A stretch of 64,000 nucleotides of DNA from Betaproteobacteria bacterium TMED22 (lineage in GTDB: Bacteria; Pseudomonadota; Gammaproteobacteria; Burkholderiales; Eutrophovitaceae). The DNA lies in contig NHCB01000015.1 in the NCBI GenBank assembly GCA_002167745.1, positions 43,726-107,725 of the forward strand. Reading direction: 5' to 3'. The translations under genes and the position numbers were made by a program. The notes beneath the pieces were generated by a model that was not told the origin of the DNA, searched no databases, and saw only the letters and a program-made list of their open reading frames with translations. Positions 1-8,544 of this stretch are shown here, in pieces; positions within the stretch are counted from its first letter, which is position 1, and every line of letters begins with the position of its first letter.

Positions 1-227
1 GGCACTACGATTGAGAAGTACTCTAAGAATTCATCGTAACTCGCGGATACGATTGAGTATGCTCGCCACACAATCGTCCCGTCCTCTTTCCTGATACCAA
101 GACGCGAAAATTGTCCTGGTATAAAGCGGTACCCCGGATAACGGGTTAACTTGAAGCTGAATAAATTCGGCGCCCACGTTGTGATTTCGGTAATCGTTTC
201 CGCCGTGTATTTATCTTCTTTGGACAT
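1..227 (-). CDS. fpr: Ferredoxin-NADP reductase, N-terminal part (cut by window edge)
   Basis: The gene starts at ATG 227 and runs off the left edge, so only 75 residues are visible. The segment matches the N-terminus of bacterial Fpr-type ferredoxin/flavodoxin-NADP+ reductases: a TTW-x-LFSFK opening, a beta-barrel PGQF motif near residue 37-40, and the FAD-binding RAYS motif at residues 55-58, followed by S-x-x-Y-D-E-F-L-E-Y-FSI, close to the SPNYEEHLEFFSI stretch of known Fpr. Family members move electrons between NADPH and ferredoxin or flavodoxin in the cytoplasm and help in oxidative-stress defence. The NADP-binding domain lies outside the window. No strong ribosome binding site is visible. 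Confidence 0.85.
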   Translation of the reverse strand, partial: MSKEDKYTAETITEITTWAPNLFSFKLTRYPGYRFIPGQFSRLGIRKEDGTIVWRAYSIVSASYDEFLEYFSIVV

Positions 228-361
228 TATGTACCGTGAGTCATTGAAACAAGAAAGAGAAACTAAAGAGGTAGTGTGCGCATTTTAACGCATAAGGATA
301 TTGACATGTATAAAACCGTTAAATTCCATAACCCTCCAAAAATCGATTCTCCACCCGAAAA

Positions 362-1117
362 TTACATTGAAATACTAAACCCCCCATCCATGGTCAAAAC
401 ATGTCCATTTATATAAGCTGACTCATCGGACGCCAAAAATACCGCAGCAGCACCAATTTCATCAACCTGGCCCCAACGCCTTAAAGGAACTCGCGAACAT
501 ACCCAATCGTTAAAGTCTTTATCTGCTATTAAATGTTCATTCATCTCTGTTGCAAAATATCCGGGCGCGATCACGTTTGTAGTGATGCCTTGACCACCTA
601 ATTCAACTGCCAACTGTCGCGCTAAAGCATGCACGCCCCCCTTCGACGCAATATACGCAGATATTGTGGCGCGTCCTAGATCGGCGGTAATGGAGCCCGT
701 AAAAATAATACGCCCCCCACCCGATTGAATCATATGCCTTGAGGCCTCTTTGGCCATTGACCAGACACTGGTTAAGTTGGTATCCATAACACGCCGAAAA
801 TCATCCTCATTAAAATCAACGATTGGCGAGCGGTGTTGTATGCCCGCATTTGCAATAACAATATCCAACGCACCATGTGACGCAACAATCTGATCAATGG
901 TCTGTTTGACATTCTCGGATCGAGTCACATCAAATGCCACCACTGTCGCCAAGAACCCATTACTGGTTAACTCCACAGCGCGTTGCTCCAGGCTAGCCAA
1001 ATTCCGACCATTCAAAAAAACGTGCGCGCCTTGCTTTGCTAACGCCTCAGCCATACCCCAACCGAGTCCGCGCGAGGCTCCAGAAACCAAAGCTGTTTTT
1101 CCGTCTAAACGAAACAT
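362..1117 (-). CDS. Short-chain dehydrogenase/reductase (gluconate 5-dehydrogenase-like)
   Basis: This 251-residue protein is a classical SDR oxidoreductase. The cofactor motif SGASRGLG lies at residues 12-19, NAG at 90-92, and the catalytic set N114, S142, Y155 and K159 is complete. The overall pattern, including PLRRWGQVDEI and the C-terminal GH-x-LTMDGG, resembles gluconate 5-dehydrogenase or 3-oxoacyl-ACP reductase-like members, but the substrate cannot be read from sequence. An arginine in GRN near residue 37-39 is typical of NADP preference. The ATG start follows a purine-rich GGGGAGGGG. It lies upstream of fpr on the same strand with about 135 bases between; no functional link is evident. 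Confidence 0.85.
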   Translation of the reverse strand: MFRLDGKTALVSGASRGLGWGMAEALAKQGAHVFLNGRNLASLEQRAVELTSNGFLATVVAFDVTRSENVKQTIDQIVASHGALDIVIANAGIQHRSPIVDFNEDDFRRVMDTNLTSVWSMAKEASRHMIQSGGGRIIFTGSITADLGRATISAYIASKGGVHALARQLAVELGGQGITTNVIAPGYFATEMNEHLIADKDFNDWVCSRVPLRRWGQVDEIGAAAVFLASDESAYINGHVLTMDGGFSISM

Positions 1118-1206
1118 ACCCCTCCCCTTTGATCAATTAAATGAATTTTAATATTATCTATCTCGAAAACTAACCTTATAGCTAATAGAATCCGAAGCGA
1201 TCAGAC

Positions 1207-1236
1207 AAAAAAAAACGCCGCATACGCGACGTTTTT
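1207..1236 (-). terminator. Rho-independent terminator after the quinone oxidoreductase gene
   Basis: Read on the minus strand there is an interrupted GC-rich stem (AACG-x-CGC pairing with GCG-x-CGTT, one C-A mismatch) followed by an uninterrupted run of nine T. It sits 14 bases beyond the stop codon of the quinone oxidoreductase gene and before the SDR gene, as expected for an intrinsic terminator. A shorter T run on the plus strand could let it work both ways, but no plus-strand gene ends here. Confidence 0.75.
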
Positions 1237-1250
1237 ATTATTGCCAACAA

Positions 1251-2222
1251 TCAGGGTAAGAGAATCGTTGACCCCGTAGTTTTTCTAGCCTCAAGATCTT
1301 TATGAGCGTTAGCAGCATCAGTCAATGCGTAGCGTTGGTTAATATCAATTTTTACTTTACCAGACTTAACCACACTAAAAAGTTCTTTCGCACTGGCTTC
1401 TAAGTCAGCACGCTGAGCCGTGTAAATCATGATCGAAGGGCGTGTAACATAAAACGAGCCCTTCGCTAAAATGTTTATATCAACATCTTTAACCGGACCA
1501 GATCCATTACCAAACACTGTCAATAATCCTCGTGGTTGCAAGCAATCCAGTGAACCATGGAAGGTATCTTTACCAACCGAATCATAAACCACAGGCACAC
1601 CCCGCCCTTTAGTAATTGCGCGGACACGCTCAGCAAAGTTTTCTTTGGAATAATTTATTGTGTGATGGCATCCGTGTGCCTCCGCAATCTTCGCCTTTGC
1701 ATCGGAACCCACTGTGCCAATCACCGTAGCGCCAAGAGCATTAAGCCACTGACACGCAATTAAGCCTACCCCCCCCGCAGCGGCATGAAACACGACAGTT
1801 TCACCTTTTTGCACTCGATAAACACGCCGGATAAGCATTTGGACTGTTAACCCTTTTAGCATCATCGCAGCCGCGTCCTCATCAGACACGCCAGAGGGCA
1901 CTTTAACCAACTTTGCCGCAGGCATATTACGTTCTTGAGCATAAGCTCCTGGAGGTCCTCCAGCATAAGCTACGCGATCACCGGGCTTAACATTCGTAAC
2001 ACCCGTCCCAACCGCTTCTACAACACCGGCACCCTCAAGACCAACACCACTAGGCAACGGTAGCGGATAGAGACCAGACCGATGGTACGTGTCAATATAA
2101 TTTAACCCGATAGCAGTATGGCGGACTCTAGCTTCTCCGCGCTTAGGTTTACCTACAGTCACTTCCTGAACGGACAAAACTCCTGGGCCACCTGTTTTGT
2201 CAAATCTTACTACTGTTGTCAT
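1251..2222 (-). CDS. NADPH:quinone oxidoreductase, zinc-free MDR family
   Basis: This 323-residue protein belongs to the medium-chain dehydrogenase/reductase superfamily, quinone oxidoreductase (QOR) branch. It has the GroES-like N-terminal domain with the LNYIDTYHRSGLYPLPLP signature and G-x-EGAG-x-V, then a Rossmann domain with AAAGGVG, where the zinc-alcohol-dehydrogenase ligands are missing. E. coli QorA-type enzymes reduce quinones with NADPH, but physiological substrates are often unknown. I place the start at ATG 2222, because GGAGG lies 7 bases upstream; a TTG four codons earlier is in frame but sits on that ribosome binding site. A terminator follows, so it is probably monocistronic. 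Confidence 0.9.
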   Translation of the reverse strand: MTTVVRFDKTGGPGVLSVQEVTVGKPKRGEARVRHTAIGLNYIDTYHRSGLYPLPLPSGVGLEGAGVVEAVGTGVTNVKPGDRVAYAGGPPGAYAQERNMPAAKLVKVPSGVSDEDAAAMMLKGLTVQMLIRRVYRVQKGETVVFHAAAGGVGLIACQWLNALGATVIGTVGSDAKAKIAEAHGCHHTINYSKENFAERVRAITKGRGVPVVYDSVGKDTFHGSLDCLQPRGLLTVFGNGSGPVKDVDINILAKGSFYVTRPSIMIYTAQRADLEASAKELFSVVKSGKVKIDINQRYALTDAANAHKDLEARKTTGSTILLP

Positions 2223-2333
2223 ATCTGCCTCCAATATATCAATTACCGAATAAAAAATCTCACGCTTTACAATCCGTCGATCATGATCCCTTCGTACTTT
2301 CGCCCCACAATTAAACGTTTGCCTACCTTACTA

Positions 2334-3572
2334 CTATGATGCCAGTTTTTTTGTTCTTACATGCTGATGAACAAACTTTGATATTTGCGGATAGATCATT
2401 GTTCTAAACTTTCTACCACTGAATATACCGTAATGTCCAACACCTCTAGCCAATAAATGTTGACGACGAGTTTTAGGAATGCCAGAGCATAATGCCTGGG
2501 CCGCTTCTGTCTGACCGTTTCCAGAAATATCGTCTAACTCGCCTTCAATAGTAAAGAGTGCAGTTTTTTTAATCGCAGATGGATCCACTCTCGCTTCTCT
2601 TATATCCCATAAACCTTTCGGCAACAAAAAGTCCTGAAACACAATACGAACCGTGTCTAAGTAATATTCAGCAGGCATATCTAGTACAGCGTTATATTCA
2701 TCGTAGAACTGTCGGTGCGCCTCAGCACTATCTTGGTCACCTTGCATGAGATGCTTATAAAACTCCCAATGCGCATTAAGATGTCGATCAGGATTCATCG
2801 CCATAAAGCTTGCGTGCTGCATAAAACCTGGGTAGACCATACGTGAAAACCCGGGATAGTTTTGTGGCACTCGCATGATCATTTGATTGGTAAACCACTG
2901 GTGGGAATGTTCATCGGCAAATTGATTCACAGCTGTTGGACTGAGTCGCGCATCTATTGGACCACCCATCATGATCATCGCATCTGGTACATGCGGATTA
3001 CGTTCAGAAGCCAACAAAGAAATTGCGGCCAGAACAGGAACCGTTGGTTGACAGACAGACATAACATTAAGATTTGGCGCCAAAGAGCAAATAAACTCCT
3101 TAATGTAATCAACATAGTCATCAAGACAAAACTGTCCGTCAGATAAAGGCACCATCTTTGCGTCAACCCAATCGGTCACCCAGACATCGTGTTCGGCTAA
3201 AGTTGTTCTAACCGTGTCACGTAATAAAGTTGCGAAGTGCCCGGATAGCGGCGCCACAATGAGTAACTTAGGACCCTTAAACTTCGCATCTTTTCTAAAA
3301 TGTATTAATTTACAAAATGGCTTATCAATTACAATTTCCTCATGCACCGCAACTGCTTTACCCTCAACCTCAACCGTTTCAATGTCCCAGCTAGGCTTGT
3401 GGTACCGCTGCATTACGCGTGTGAAGAGTTCACTGTTTGCGCCGACGGCTCTGACAAACGGTAGATCCCTTAACGGATTGAAGGGGCTATGAGTAGTTTC
3501 TTTCAAAACATTCGCTGCGGTCACTATTGGTGAAAGTAGCGAGCGTTGTAATTCATGTAACGCATACAACAT
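2334..3572 (-). CDS. phaZ: Intracellular polyhydroxyalkanoate depolymerase
   Basis: This 412-residue protein matches the intracellular PHB depolymerases (PhaZ, PHB_depo_C family), which hydrolyse the native storage polyester inside the cell to release hydroxybutyrate units. It has the alpha/beta-hydrolase layout with a cysteine nucleophile in SVCQP (near residue 174), an acidic residue in GELDD (near 347) and a histidine in GVGHYG (near 380). This Cys-Asp-His set is the one known for the Ralstonia-type enzyme, where serine is replaced by cysteine. Length is normal for the family. The start is ATG 3572, with AAGGA 7 bases upstream. No PHA synthase or phasin gene is visible nearby, so the synthesis genes must be elsewhere if storage occurs. 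Confidence 0.92.
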   Translation of the reverse strand: MLYALHELQRSLLSPIVTAANVLKETTHSPFNPLRDLPFVRAVGANSELFTRVMQRYHKPSWDIETVEVEGKAVAVHEEIVIDKPFCKLIHFRKDAKFKGPKLLIVAPLSGHFATLLRDTVRTTLAEHDVWVTDWVDAKMVPLSDGQFCLDDYVDYIKEFICSLAPNLNVMSVCQPTVPVLAAISLLASERNPHVPDAMIMMGGPIDARLSPTAVNQFADEHSHQWFTNQMIMRVPQNYPGFSRMVYPGFMQHASFMAMNPDRHLNAHWEFYKHLMQGDQDSAEAHRQFYDEYNAVLDMPAEYYLDTVRIVFQDFLLPKGLWDIREARVDPSAIKKTALFTIEGELDDISGNGQTEAAQALCSGIPKTRRQHLLARGVGHYGIFSGRKFRTMIYPQISKFVHQHVRTKKLAS

Positions 3573-3677
3573 CAAAGGATCCTTAAAATAGATTTACTTA
3601 GCTTATTCTGTCAGAAAAACAAAAGTGAAACAGATAATTTGAAATTCGAAAACGTTGGACCAAGAATGCGTTCACGA

Positions 3678-4688
3678 CTAAATCGAAAATCCCTCTTGCA
3701 TCAATCCAATTTGTTCTCTTATATGCCCTAGATGTTCTTCCCAATATCGTTGGGAACCGAACCACGGGAATGCCACCTTAAAAGCCGGATCATTCCACCG
3801 CTGCGCCAACCATCCAGCATAATTAATAATGCGCAATGTCCTCAATGGCTCTATCAATGAGACCTGCCCATAGTCAAACTCCATGAATTGCTCATAGCCC
3901 ATCAGGACTTTGCGTAATTGTAACGCCATAGCATCTCTATCTCCGGACAGCAACATCCATAAATCCTGTATCGCTGGTCCCATCACAGCATCATCTAAGT
4001 CGACAAAACTTGGGCCATCTTCCATCCACAGAATGTTACCTGGATGACAGTCCCCCAAAAGACGAATGAGCGCACTATCTTGATTTTGATCGAACGCACC
4101 ATCAATCGTCGTTAATGCAAGATCTACAAGACCTTGATAAGGCTCTCTTAATTCGACAGGGATAAATTCATTTTCCATAATATATCTTGTAGGCATTCGG
4201 CCAAATTGCTCGATGTTAATAGTCGGTCGATATTCGAATGACTGCGTTGCAGACACGGCGTGAATGCGTCCAATCAATCGTCCGATCCAGCTTAGTACCG
4301 AATCGTCCTCTAAATTAGGCGCCCGCCCGCCCTTTTTTTCAAAAACAGAGAATTGAAAATGCTCTGCCTTAAATAGAGACCTTTGATTCTTCCTAATAGG
4401 AGCGATAACTGGCAGTTCGAAATCAACCAATTCAAAACTAAATTGATGCTCCTCGACTAATTGGTTTTTCGACCAACGACCCGGCCTATAGAATTTCGCT
4501 ACCACTTCGAATTCTTTATCCTCATCGTAGACACCAATTTGGTAGACCCGATTCTCGAAGCTATTCAATGGCATTAATGTTCCTGTGGTTTTCCAACCGA
4601 CGTTATCAAGAGCGTTAAGAATCAGGTCCGGGCCTAACCCGAAATAAGGTGTCTCTTCTGCTTGAAACTTCACTGGGCTGGCGACCAA
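3678..4688 (-). CDS. srkA: SrkA/RdoA-type stress-response kinase
   Basis: This protein of about 336 residues matches SrkA (YihE/RdoA), an aminoglycoside-phosphotransferase-fold Ser/Thr kinase linked in E. coli to Cpx envelope stress and protection from stress-induced death. Key residues are visible: the ATP-binding lysine in AKFYRPGRWS (K65), the catalytic loop GDCHPGNIL (D213, N218) and the Mg-binding DLDDA (about 230-234) followed by GP-x-QDLWMLL. The start is uncertain: the longest frame opens at TTG 4688, an in-frame GTG occurs at 4673, and neither has a clear ribosome binding site. The SDR gene on the same strand ends about 30 bases upstream, so translation may be coupled. In E. coli srkA precedes dsbA; here it does not. 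Confidence 0.88.
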   Translation of the reverse strand: MVASPVKFQAEETPYFGLGPDLILNALDNVGWKTTGTLMPLNSFENRVYQIGVYDEDKEFEVVAKFYRPGRWSKNQLVEEHQFSFELVDFELPVIAPIRKNQRSLFKAEHFQFSVFEKKGGRAPNLEDDSVLSWIGRLIGRIHAVSATQSFEYRPTINIEQFGRMPTRYIMENEFIPVELREPYQGLVDLALTTIDGAFDQNQDSALIRLLGDCHPGNILWMEDGPSFVDLDDAVMGPAIQDLWMLLSGDRDAMALQLRKVLMGYEQFMEFDYGQVSLIEPLRTLRIINYAGWLAQRWNDPAFKVAFPWFGSQRYWEEHLGHIREQIGLMQEGFSI

Positions 4689-4719
4689 CCGGATGACGCG
4701 CCTAAATACGCATTACAGG

Positions 4720-5403
4720 TCATCTTGGATAAGACCCGTTATTTACATCAACAGTGGTTCCAGAAACGTAAGCGGGACTTACTGCTCCCAGCCAAAAAAC
4801 TGTTTCTGCCACCTCATCGGGTAAACAAGGTCGTCCGCTATATACGCTGCTCATCACTGAATCCTTTCGAGATTCAGGCAGGGCTTCATACATCTTGGTT
4901 AATGTTGGGCCAGGCGCAACTGCATTCACAAGTACATTGTAACGAGCAAGATGCGAAGCATAACTCTTTGTAAGATTCAACAAAGCGGCTTTTGTCGCCC
5001 CGTACCATAGATCAGGATGGCCAGTGAATGCGGACACTGACCCAACGGAGACAATACGACCACCGCCTTGAGCTTTCATCCCTTTAGAGACAGACTCGAT
5101 AAGCCTCGCCGGCGCTAAAAGGTTTACATCTAAGATCTCTTTAATGTGATCCTCCGGTATCGCATCTACAGGATCGCAAAACAAAACTGCCGCATTATTA
5201 ATCAGCGTATCAATTGGCCCTAAACCATCAATCAGGTTCGGTATTTTTTCAAGCTGCCTGAGATCGAAATCTATAGATTCGCCAACAAAAAAATCGTCAA
5301 ATTTTTTATCCAAAGACAGTACATGCCAGCCCATCGATGAGAATTTTTTAGCAGTAGCCAACCCAATTCCTCTGCCTGCACCAGTCACTAATACTGTTTT
5401 CAT
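4720..5403 (-). CDS. Short-chain dehydrogenase/reductase
   Basis: This compact 227-residue classical SDR has the cofactor motif TGAGRGIG at residues 7-14, NNAA at 69-72, and the catalytic S122, Y134 and K138. The C-terminal V-NNGSYPR is the usual end of the substrate-binding side. The second strand ends in LDKKF, which gives an acidic residue favouring NAD(H) over NADP(H). It is shorter than the usual 245-255 residues because the segment after the first strand is trimmed. The substrate is unknown. It is followed about 30 bases later by srkA on the same strand and probably shares a transcript. Confidence 0.82.
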   Translation of the reverse strand: MKTVLVTGAGRGIGLATAKKFSSMGWHVLSLDKKFDDFFVGESIDFDLRQLEKIPNLIDGLGPIDTLINNAAVLFCDPVDAIPEDHIKEILDVNLLAPARLIESVSKGMKAQGGGRIVSVGSVSAFTGHPDLWYGATKAALLNLTKSYASHLARYNVLVNAVAPGPTLTKMYEALPESRKDSVMSSVYSGRPCLPDEVAETVFWLGAVSPAYVSGTTVDVNNGSYPR

Positions 5404-5475
5404 GAAAACTTTCTATAAATATTTTTATACGGCCCGAATGCGCACGTAACATCCAAGACATCAAATTACATTGTA

Positions 5476-6513
5476 TTATGCTTCACAATTCACGAACCTC
5501 TGCTCACCTTCAGCAACTTTTAATTCGTAACGTTGAATCCCGATTTCTCTCAGAAACTCATCTATATTAGCTAACACTTGATTATGGGATTCATAAGGCG
5601 CAACGGGAAAACTATAAGTTCTATCGAATGAATCATCGAACAACGACGACAACCGCGTCAGCACCTTATCGCCAGCACCTGAATCTATAAAAACATCCGG
5701 CTCTCCAAACTTGAGGCGCGCATGATTAAGCGCATTACTCGCAAATAGTTGAAAACCCACCTCCCGAGAAGCCCAATACCCCTCCTCCAAAGATTTAATA
5801 AGAGGTCTGGGTGCTCTCGGTAGCGCCAGCACCGAACAATCCGGTGTAGATAACTGAGCGCTCACAGTCTCGGTAAATTTCATTCCCCATCTTCCAATGT
5901 CTCCAGCAGACTCAAAAATGGATGGTGCCGAGGCGGGGTTTAAAGCCACTCCGCACAGAAATCGCAAGTGAGCAGTCTCTGCCCTTGATGAACTCTCTAT
6001 CGGATATTCTGGAAAATCTAACGTCGCGACACTCTTAGACTCATCATACCGGCTAGCGAATCGCCAAGACTCGAGCGGATATTGATTTAAGGCTTCGTGA
6101 TCGGTTAAGCAATTTGCTAACCCAAAGTTCCTACAATGACCGAGCACACCGAGACTCTCAAAAACCTCTTTGAGCGCATTCACGTCATGAATTACAGTAG
6201 ATAGCATAGTCGATTTCTGGGCACCCACGACCAAAATTACAGGCATCACAAATATATCCATCCGAAAAGATGTGTCCTCGTTATTCGCCGTCAATATCGC
6301 ATCCGTAGCCTGTCTTACGAGCTGCCCTGCGGCAATATCGCTCGGATGCCAGCAAGCCCGCTTGACTGCGTCTCCAAGCCCAGAATTAATTAAAGAATCT
6401 ACCAAATGCTTTAATGAAATGTCCGGGCTTGAGGACTTATCCGTTCCTGTCTCATTAGCGAGACTCATTAATTGCTCATAGGAACTTACGATTGAGGTCT
6501 GGTTATTATTCAT
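5476..6513 (-). CDS. Uncharacterised protein, 345 residues, family not recognised
   Basis: I do not recognise this protein. It is a complete open frame with an ATG start and codon use like its neighbours, so it is very likely a real gene. It looks soluble: no signal peptide and no clear transmembrane helix, although a hydrophobic stretch FVMPVILVVGA occurs near residue 87-97. It has scattered cysteines (ACW, GHC, NCL, LCG, DCS, and NCEA at the C-terminus) but no CxxC pair and no Walker, HExxH or Rossmann motif. It is transcribed away from acpH and lies 72 bases upstream of the SDR gene on the same strand. Confidence 0.75.
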   Translation of the reverse strand: MNNNQTSIVSSYEQLMSLANETGTDKSSSPDISLKHLVDSLINSGLGDAVKRACWHPSDIAAGQLVRQATDAILTANNEDTSFRMDIFVMPVILVVGAQKSTMLSTVIHDVNALKEVFESLGVLGHCRNFGLANCLTDHEALNQYPLESWRFASRYDESKSVATLDFPEYPIESSSRAETAHLRFLCGVALNPASAPSIFESAGDIGRWGMKFTETVSAQLSTPDCSVLALPRAPRPLIKSLEEGYWASREVGFQLFASNALNHARLKFGEPDVFIDSGAGDKVLTRLSSLFDDSFDRTYSFPVAPYESHNQVLANIDEFLREIGIQRYELKVAEGEQRFVNCEA

Positions 6514-6660
6514 TGAAAGAGGTTCCGATTTTCATTTTAGACGTGATTATAACGAGTGTGTATTCTTATAGACTCGTCTATGAGTTCGATAAATAAATTT
6601 AGTTGTACGAAATTTTTTAAAAACAGAATACTTATACCTTCTATAACCATCGATTGGATC

Positions 6661-7278
6661 ATGAATTACCTCGCCCATCTTTTTTTATCGCCACATCACG
6701 AGGATTGGCAACTTGGCAGTCTCCTTGGAGACTTTATTAAAGGCCCCATAAATGAGCAGCTAAAGACCGTTCATGGTTGGAACGTTGTTAATGGCATCAA
6801 ACTCCATAGAAAGATTGATGCATTCTCAGGTCAATCAAATATTTTTAAACGTAGCGCTGCTAGGATCAACCCTACATATAAACGATTCTCTGGAATCCTG
6901 ATCGATATGTATTTTGACCATATTATTGCCAAACACTGGTCGCAGTTACACGAAACAGGCTTGAGTGAATTCAGTGATTACGTCTACGAAGTAGTACTCA
7001 AAGACCGTCCCGAGAACCCACAAAATTTTAGGCGAGTCGCTCAGCTTATTATAAGTGAAGATTGGTTTCGAGCTTACACATCCATAGACGGCATTACTCG
7101 ACAAATTGAACGACTAGGCTCCAGGCTAAAACGCGGTAACGCGTTATTAGGTGGCGCAAAGGATCTATCTAACCAATTAAGTTACTTTGAAACAGATTTT
7201 TTTGACTTCATTAGGGAGGCCGAAGGTTTTACCAAAGATTACATAACGAAATTGGAGTTGGCCCCATATTCACGCTAA
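6661..7278 (+). CDS. acpH: Acyl carrier protein phosphodiesterase
   Basis: This 205-residue protein matches AcpH (DUF479, HD-like fold), which hydrolyses the 4'-phosphopantetheine arm from holo-ACP and so turns over the fatty-acid carrier. Visible family features are the N-terminal MNYLAHLFLS, LLGDFIKG with the metal-binding aspartate, GIKLHRKID, and D-x-YFDHIIAKHW, all aligning closely to E. coli AcpH (MNFLAHL, NLLADFVRG, GIHMHRRID, DHFLSRHW). The frame stays open 35 codons upstream, but ATG 6661 fits the family N-terminus exactly and gives the usual length. It is divergent from the unknown gene at 5476-6513. Confidence 0.92.
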   Translation: MNYLAHLFLSPHHEDWQLGSLLGDFIKGPINEQLKTVHGWNVVNGIKLHRKIDAFSGQSNIFKRSAARINPTYKRFSGILIDMYFDHIIAKHWSQLHETGLSEFSDYVYEVVLKDRPENPQNFRRVAQLIISEDWFRAYTSIDGITRQIERLGSRLKRGNALLGGAKDLSNQLSYFETDFFDFIREAEGFTKDYITKLELAPYSR

Positions 7279-7285
7279 ACAAGAA

Positions 7286-7666
7286 TTAACTCTCGTGCGT
7301 TTCAAAATTTCCTGGCATAACAATTTCTATGAGCTCTAAATCGTCACTGTGAGCGACTTCTTTATGAACGATACCTGGTGGCTGATGGACACATGTTCCT
7401 GCAGTTAACCGTTTTCGGCCAACACCCTCATATTCAAACTCCGCCCACCCCTTCAAGATATAAACCATTTGAAAGCTCACGTCATGATGATGCCGACGAG
7501 GAACTGGATGCTCGCCAGGCACTGCTCTGATCACGTGTGCAACGACAGCCCCATTCGTTGCATCTTGGATGCCCAAGTCACGATACTCAAAAAACGGTCG
7601 CAACCCATCCCGCTTAAATTTGGATTCACTTAAATGATTACATGAAAATTTTGTTGTCTCGTTCAC
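7286..7666 (-). CDS. Small cupin-domain protein
   Basis: This 126-residue single-domain cupin has the first metal-binding motif as RRHHH-D-x-SFQMVY-x-LKGWAEF-x-YEG and the second as CVHQPPGIVHKE. The histidine cluster near residues 58-61 and the His in GIVHK are the expected metal ligands. The GTG start at 7666 has GGGGGAG immediately upstream. Such small cupins range from isomerases and dioxygenases to sensors, so a function cannot be assigned. It converges on acpH with 7 bases between the stop codons, and its other neighbour is the DUF599 gene upstream on the same strand. Confidence 0.8.
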   Translation of the reverse strand: MNETTKFSCNHLSESKFKRDGLRPFFEYRDLGIQDATNGAVVAHVIRAVPGEHPVPRRHHHDVSFQMVYILKGWAEFEYEGVGRKRLTAGTCVHQPPGIVHKEVAHSDDLELIEIVMPGNFETHES

Positions 7667-7724
7667 GACTCCCCCTATGAAATGCCTACACGTAACTCAC
7701 TTCCCAAGATTGCTAATCTTTACA

Positions 7725-8423
7725 TTAATTATTGCCTATCATTGCTTTGAGCGCGTCAGACTTAAATTCCCTGTGATAAAGAATCCCTATAACTACAACC
7801 GTTGATGCTATAAATAACCATGAATTAAGAAACCACGGTAATACCGACAAACCAAAGTAATACGCTCTTAATCCATCATTAAAAGTATCCGAAGCAGTAC
7901 TCGCCATTCGAGCCCCACGCCGCACAAAATCCTCTCGCACCTGACAGTCAGCATCCGTATCAGGCGCGGCTCCTACCATTACGGAGCAGAAAAAATGTTG
8001 TCTTAAAGACCAGGTAAATTTAAAAAATGCATAAATAAAAATCGCTAACAAAACAACAATTTTGCAATTCCAAGCAAACGTGTCATTTTTCACTGCAAAA
8101 GGCAAGTCTGCGAGGATCTCTATTGCTCGATCAGTAGTGCCTAGCAGGGCTAGAAGAGCTCCTAATATAAGGATGGTCGTTGAAGCGAAGAAGGTGGCGC
8201 CGTTTGACAACGTAAGGATAATATTCGCATCGACAATTTTCAGATCTCTACGAATAGTGCCACGCCACCAATCCTCACGAAAACGCACCATGACACTCAT
8301 CAAGCTCGGCATCCCATTGGTAGCGGCACGCCGGGCAAATTTAGCATAGCCCAGCCACCCAAAATAAAATATCGCTATTGCAAAGTAGTCAATGACAGTA
8401 AATGTAGAGCTATCAAACGTCAT
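7725..8423 (-). CDS. DUF599 family integral membrane protein
   Basis: This 232-residue protein matches DUF599. Family hallmarks are the arginine-rich cytoplasmic segment M-x-x-VRFREDWWRGTIRRD (about 43-61), followed by D-x-N-I-x-x-LSNGA-x-FFASTTILILGALLALLG, then FFKFTWSLRQHFF and a final hydrophobic pair. About four transmembrane helices are visible (residues near 8-25, 72-94, 120-138 and 195-220). No biochemical function is established for the family. The gene stands alone between a cupin and a divergent crotonase gene. Confidence 0.82.
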   Translation of the reverse strand: MTFDSSTFTVIDYFAIAIFYFGWLGYAKFARRAATNGMPSLMSVMVRFREDWWRGTIRRDLKIVDANIILTLSNGATFFASTTILILGALLALLGTTDRAIEILADLPFAVKNDTFAWNCKIVVLLAIFIYAFFKFTWSLRQHFFCSVMVGAAPDTDADCQVREDFVRRGARMASTASDTFNDGLRAYYFGLSVLPWFLNSWLFIASTVVVIGILYHREFKSDALKAMIGNN

Positions 8424-8463
8424 AAGTGATCCATATTCGTTATCGGCATGCCTAACTCATTGT

Positions 8464-8493
8464 TTCAATGAATTAATAGAAATACAATATAAT
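8464..8493 (+). promoter_or_regulatory. Possible sigma-70 promoter for the ECHDC3-like gene
   Basis: A perfect TATAAT at 8488-8493 lies about 50 bases before the start codon of the crotonase gene. The best upstream partner is TTCAAT at 8464-8469 with an 18-base spacer, a weak match to TTGACA. The region is AT-rich, so the -10 box could be fortuitous. Confidence 0.35.
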
Positions 8494-8544
8494 CATGTTT
8501 CAGCGCTATACTACGCTAAAGAACTAGGTTAGGAGAAGGATGAT

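Noticed and set aside
285-329. 14-codon minus-strand open frame with a GGAGG upstream, between the SDR gene and fpr
   Set aside because: Too short to support from one sequence, and no known leader peptide resembles it. Conservation in relatives would be needed.
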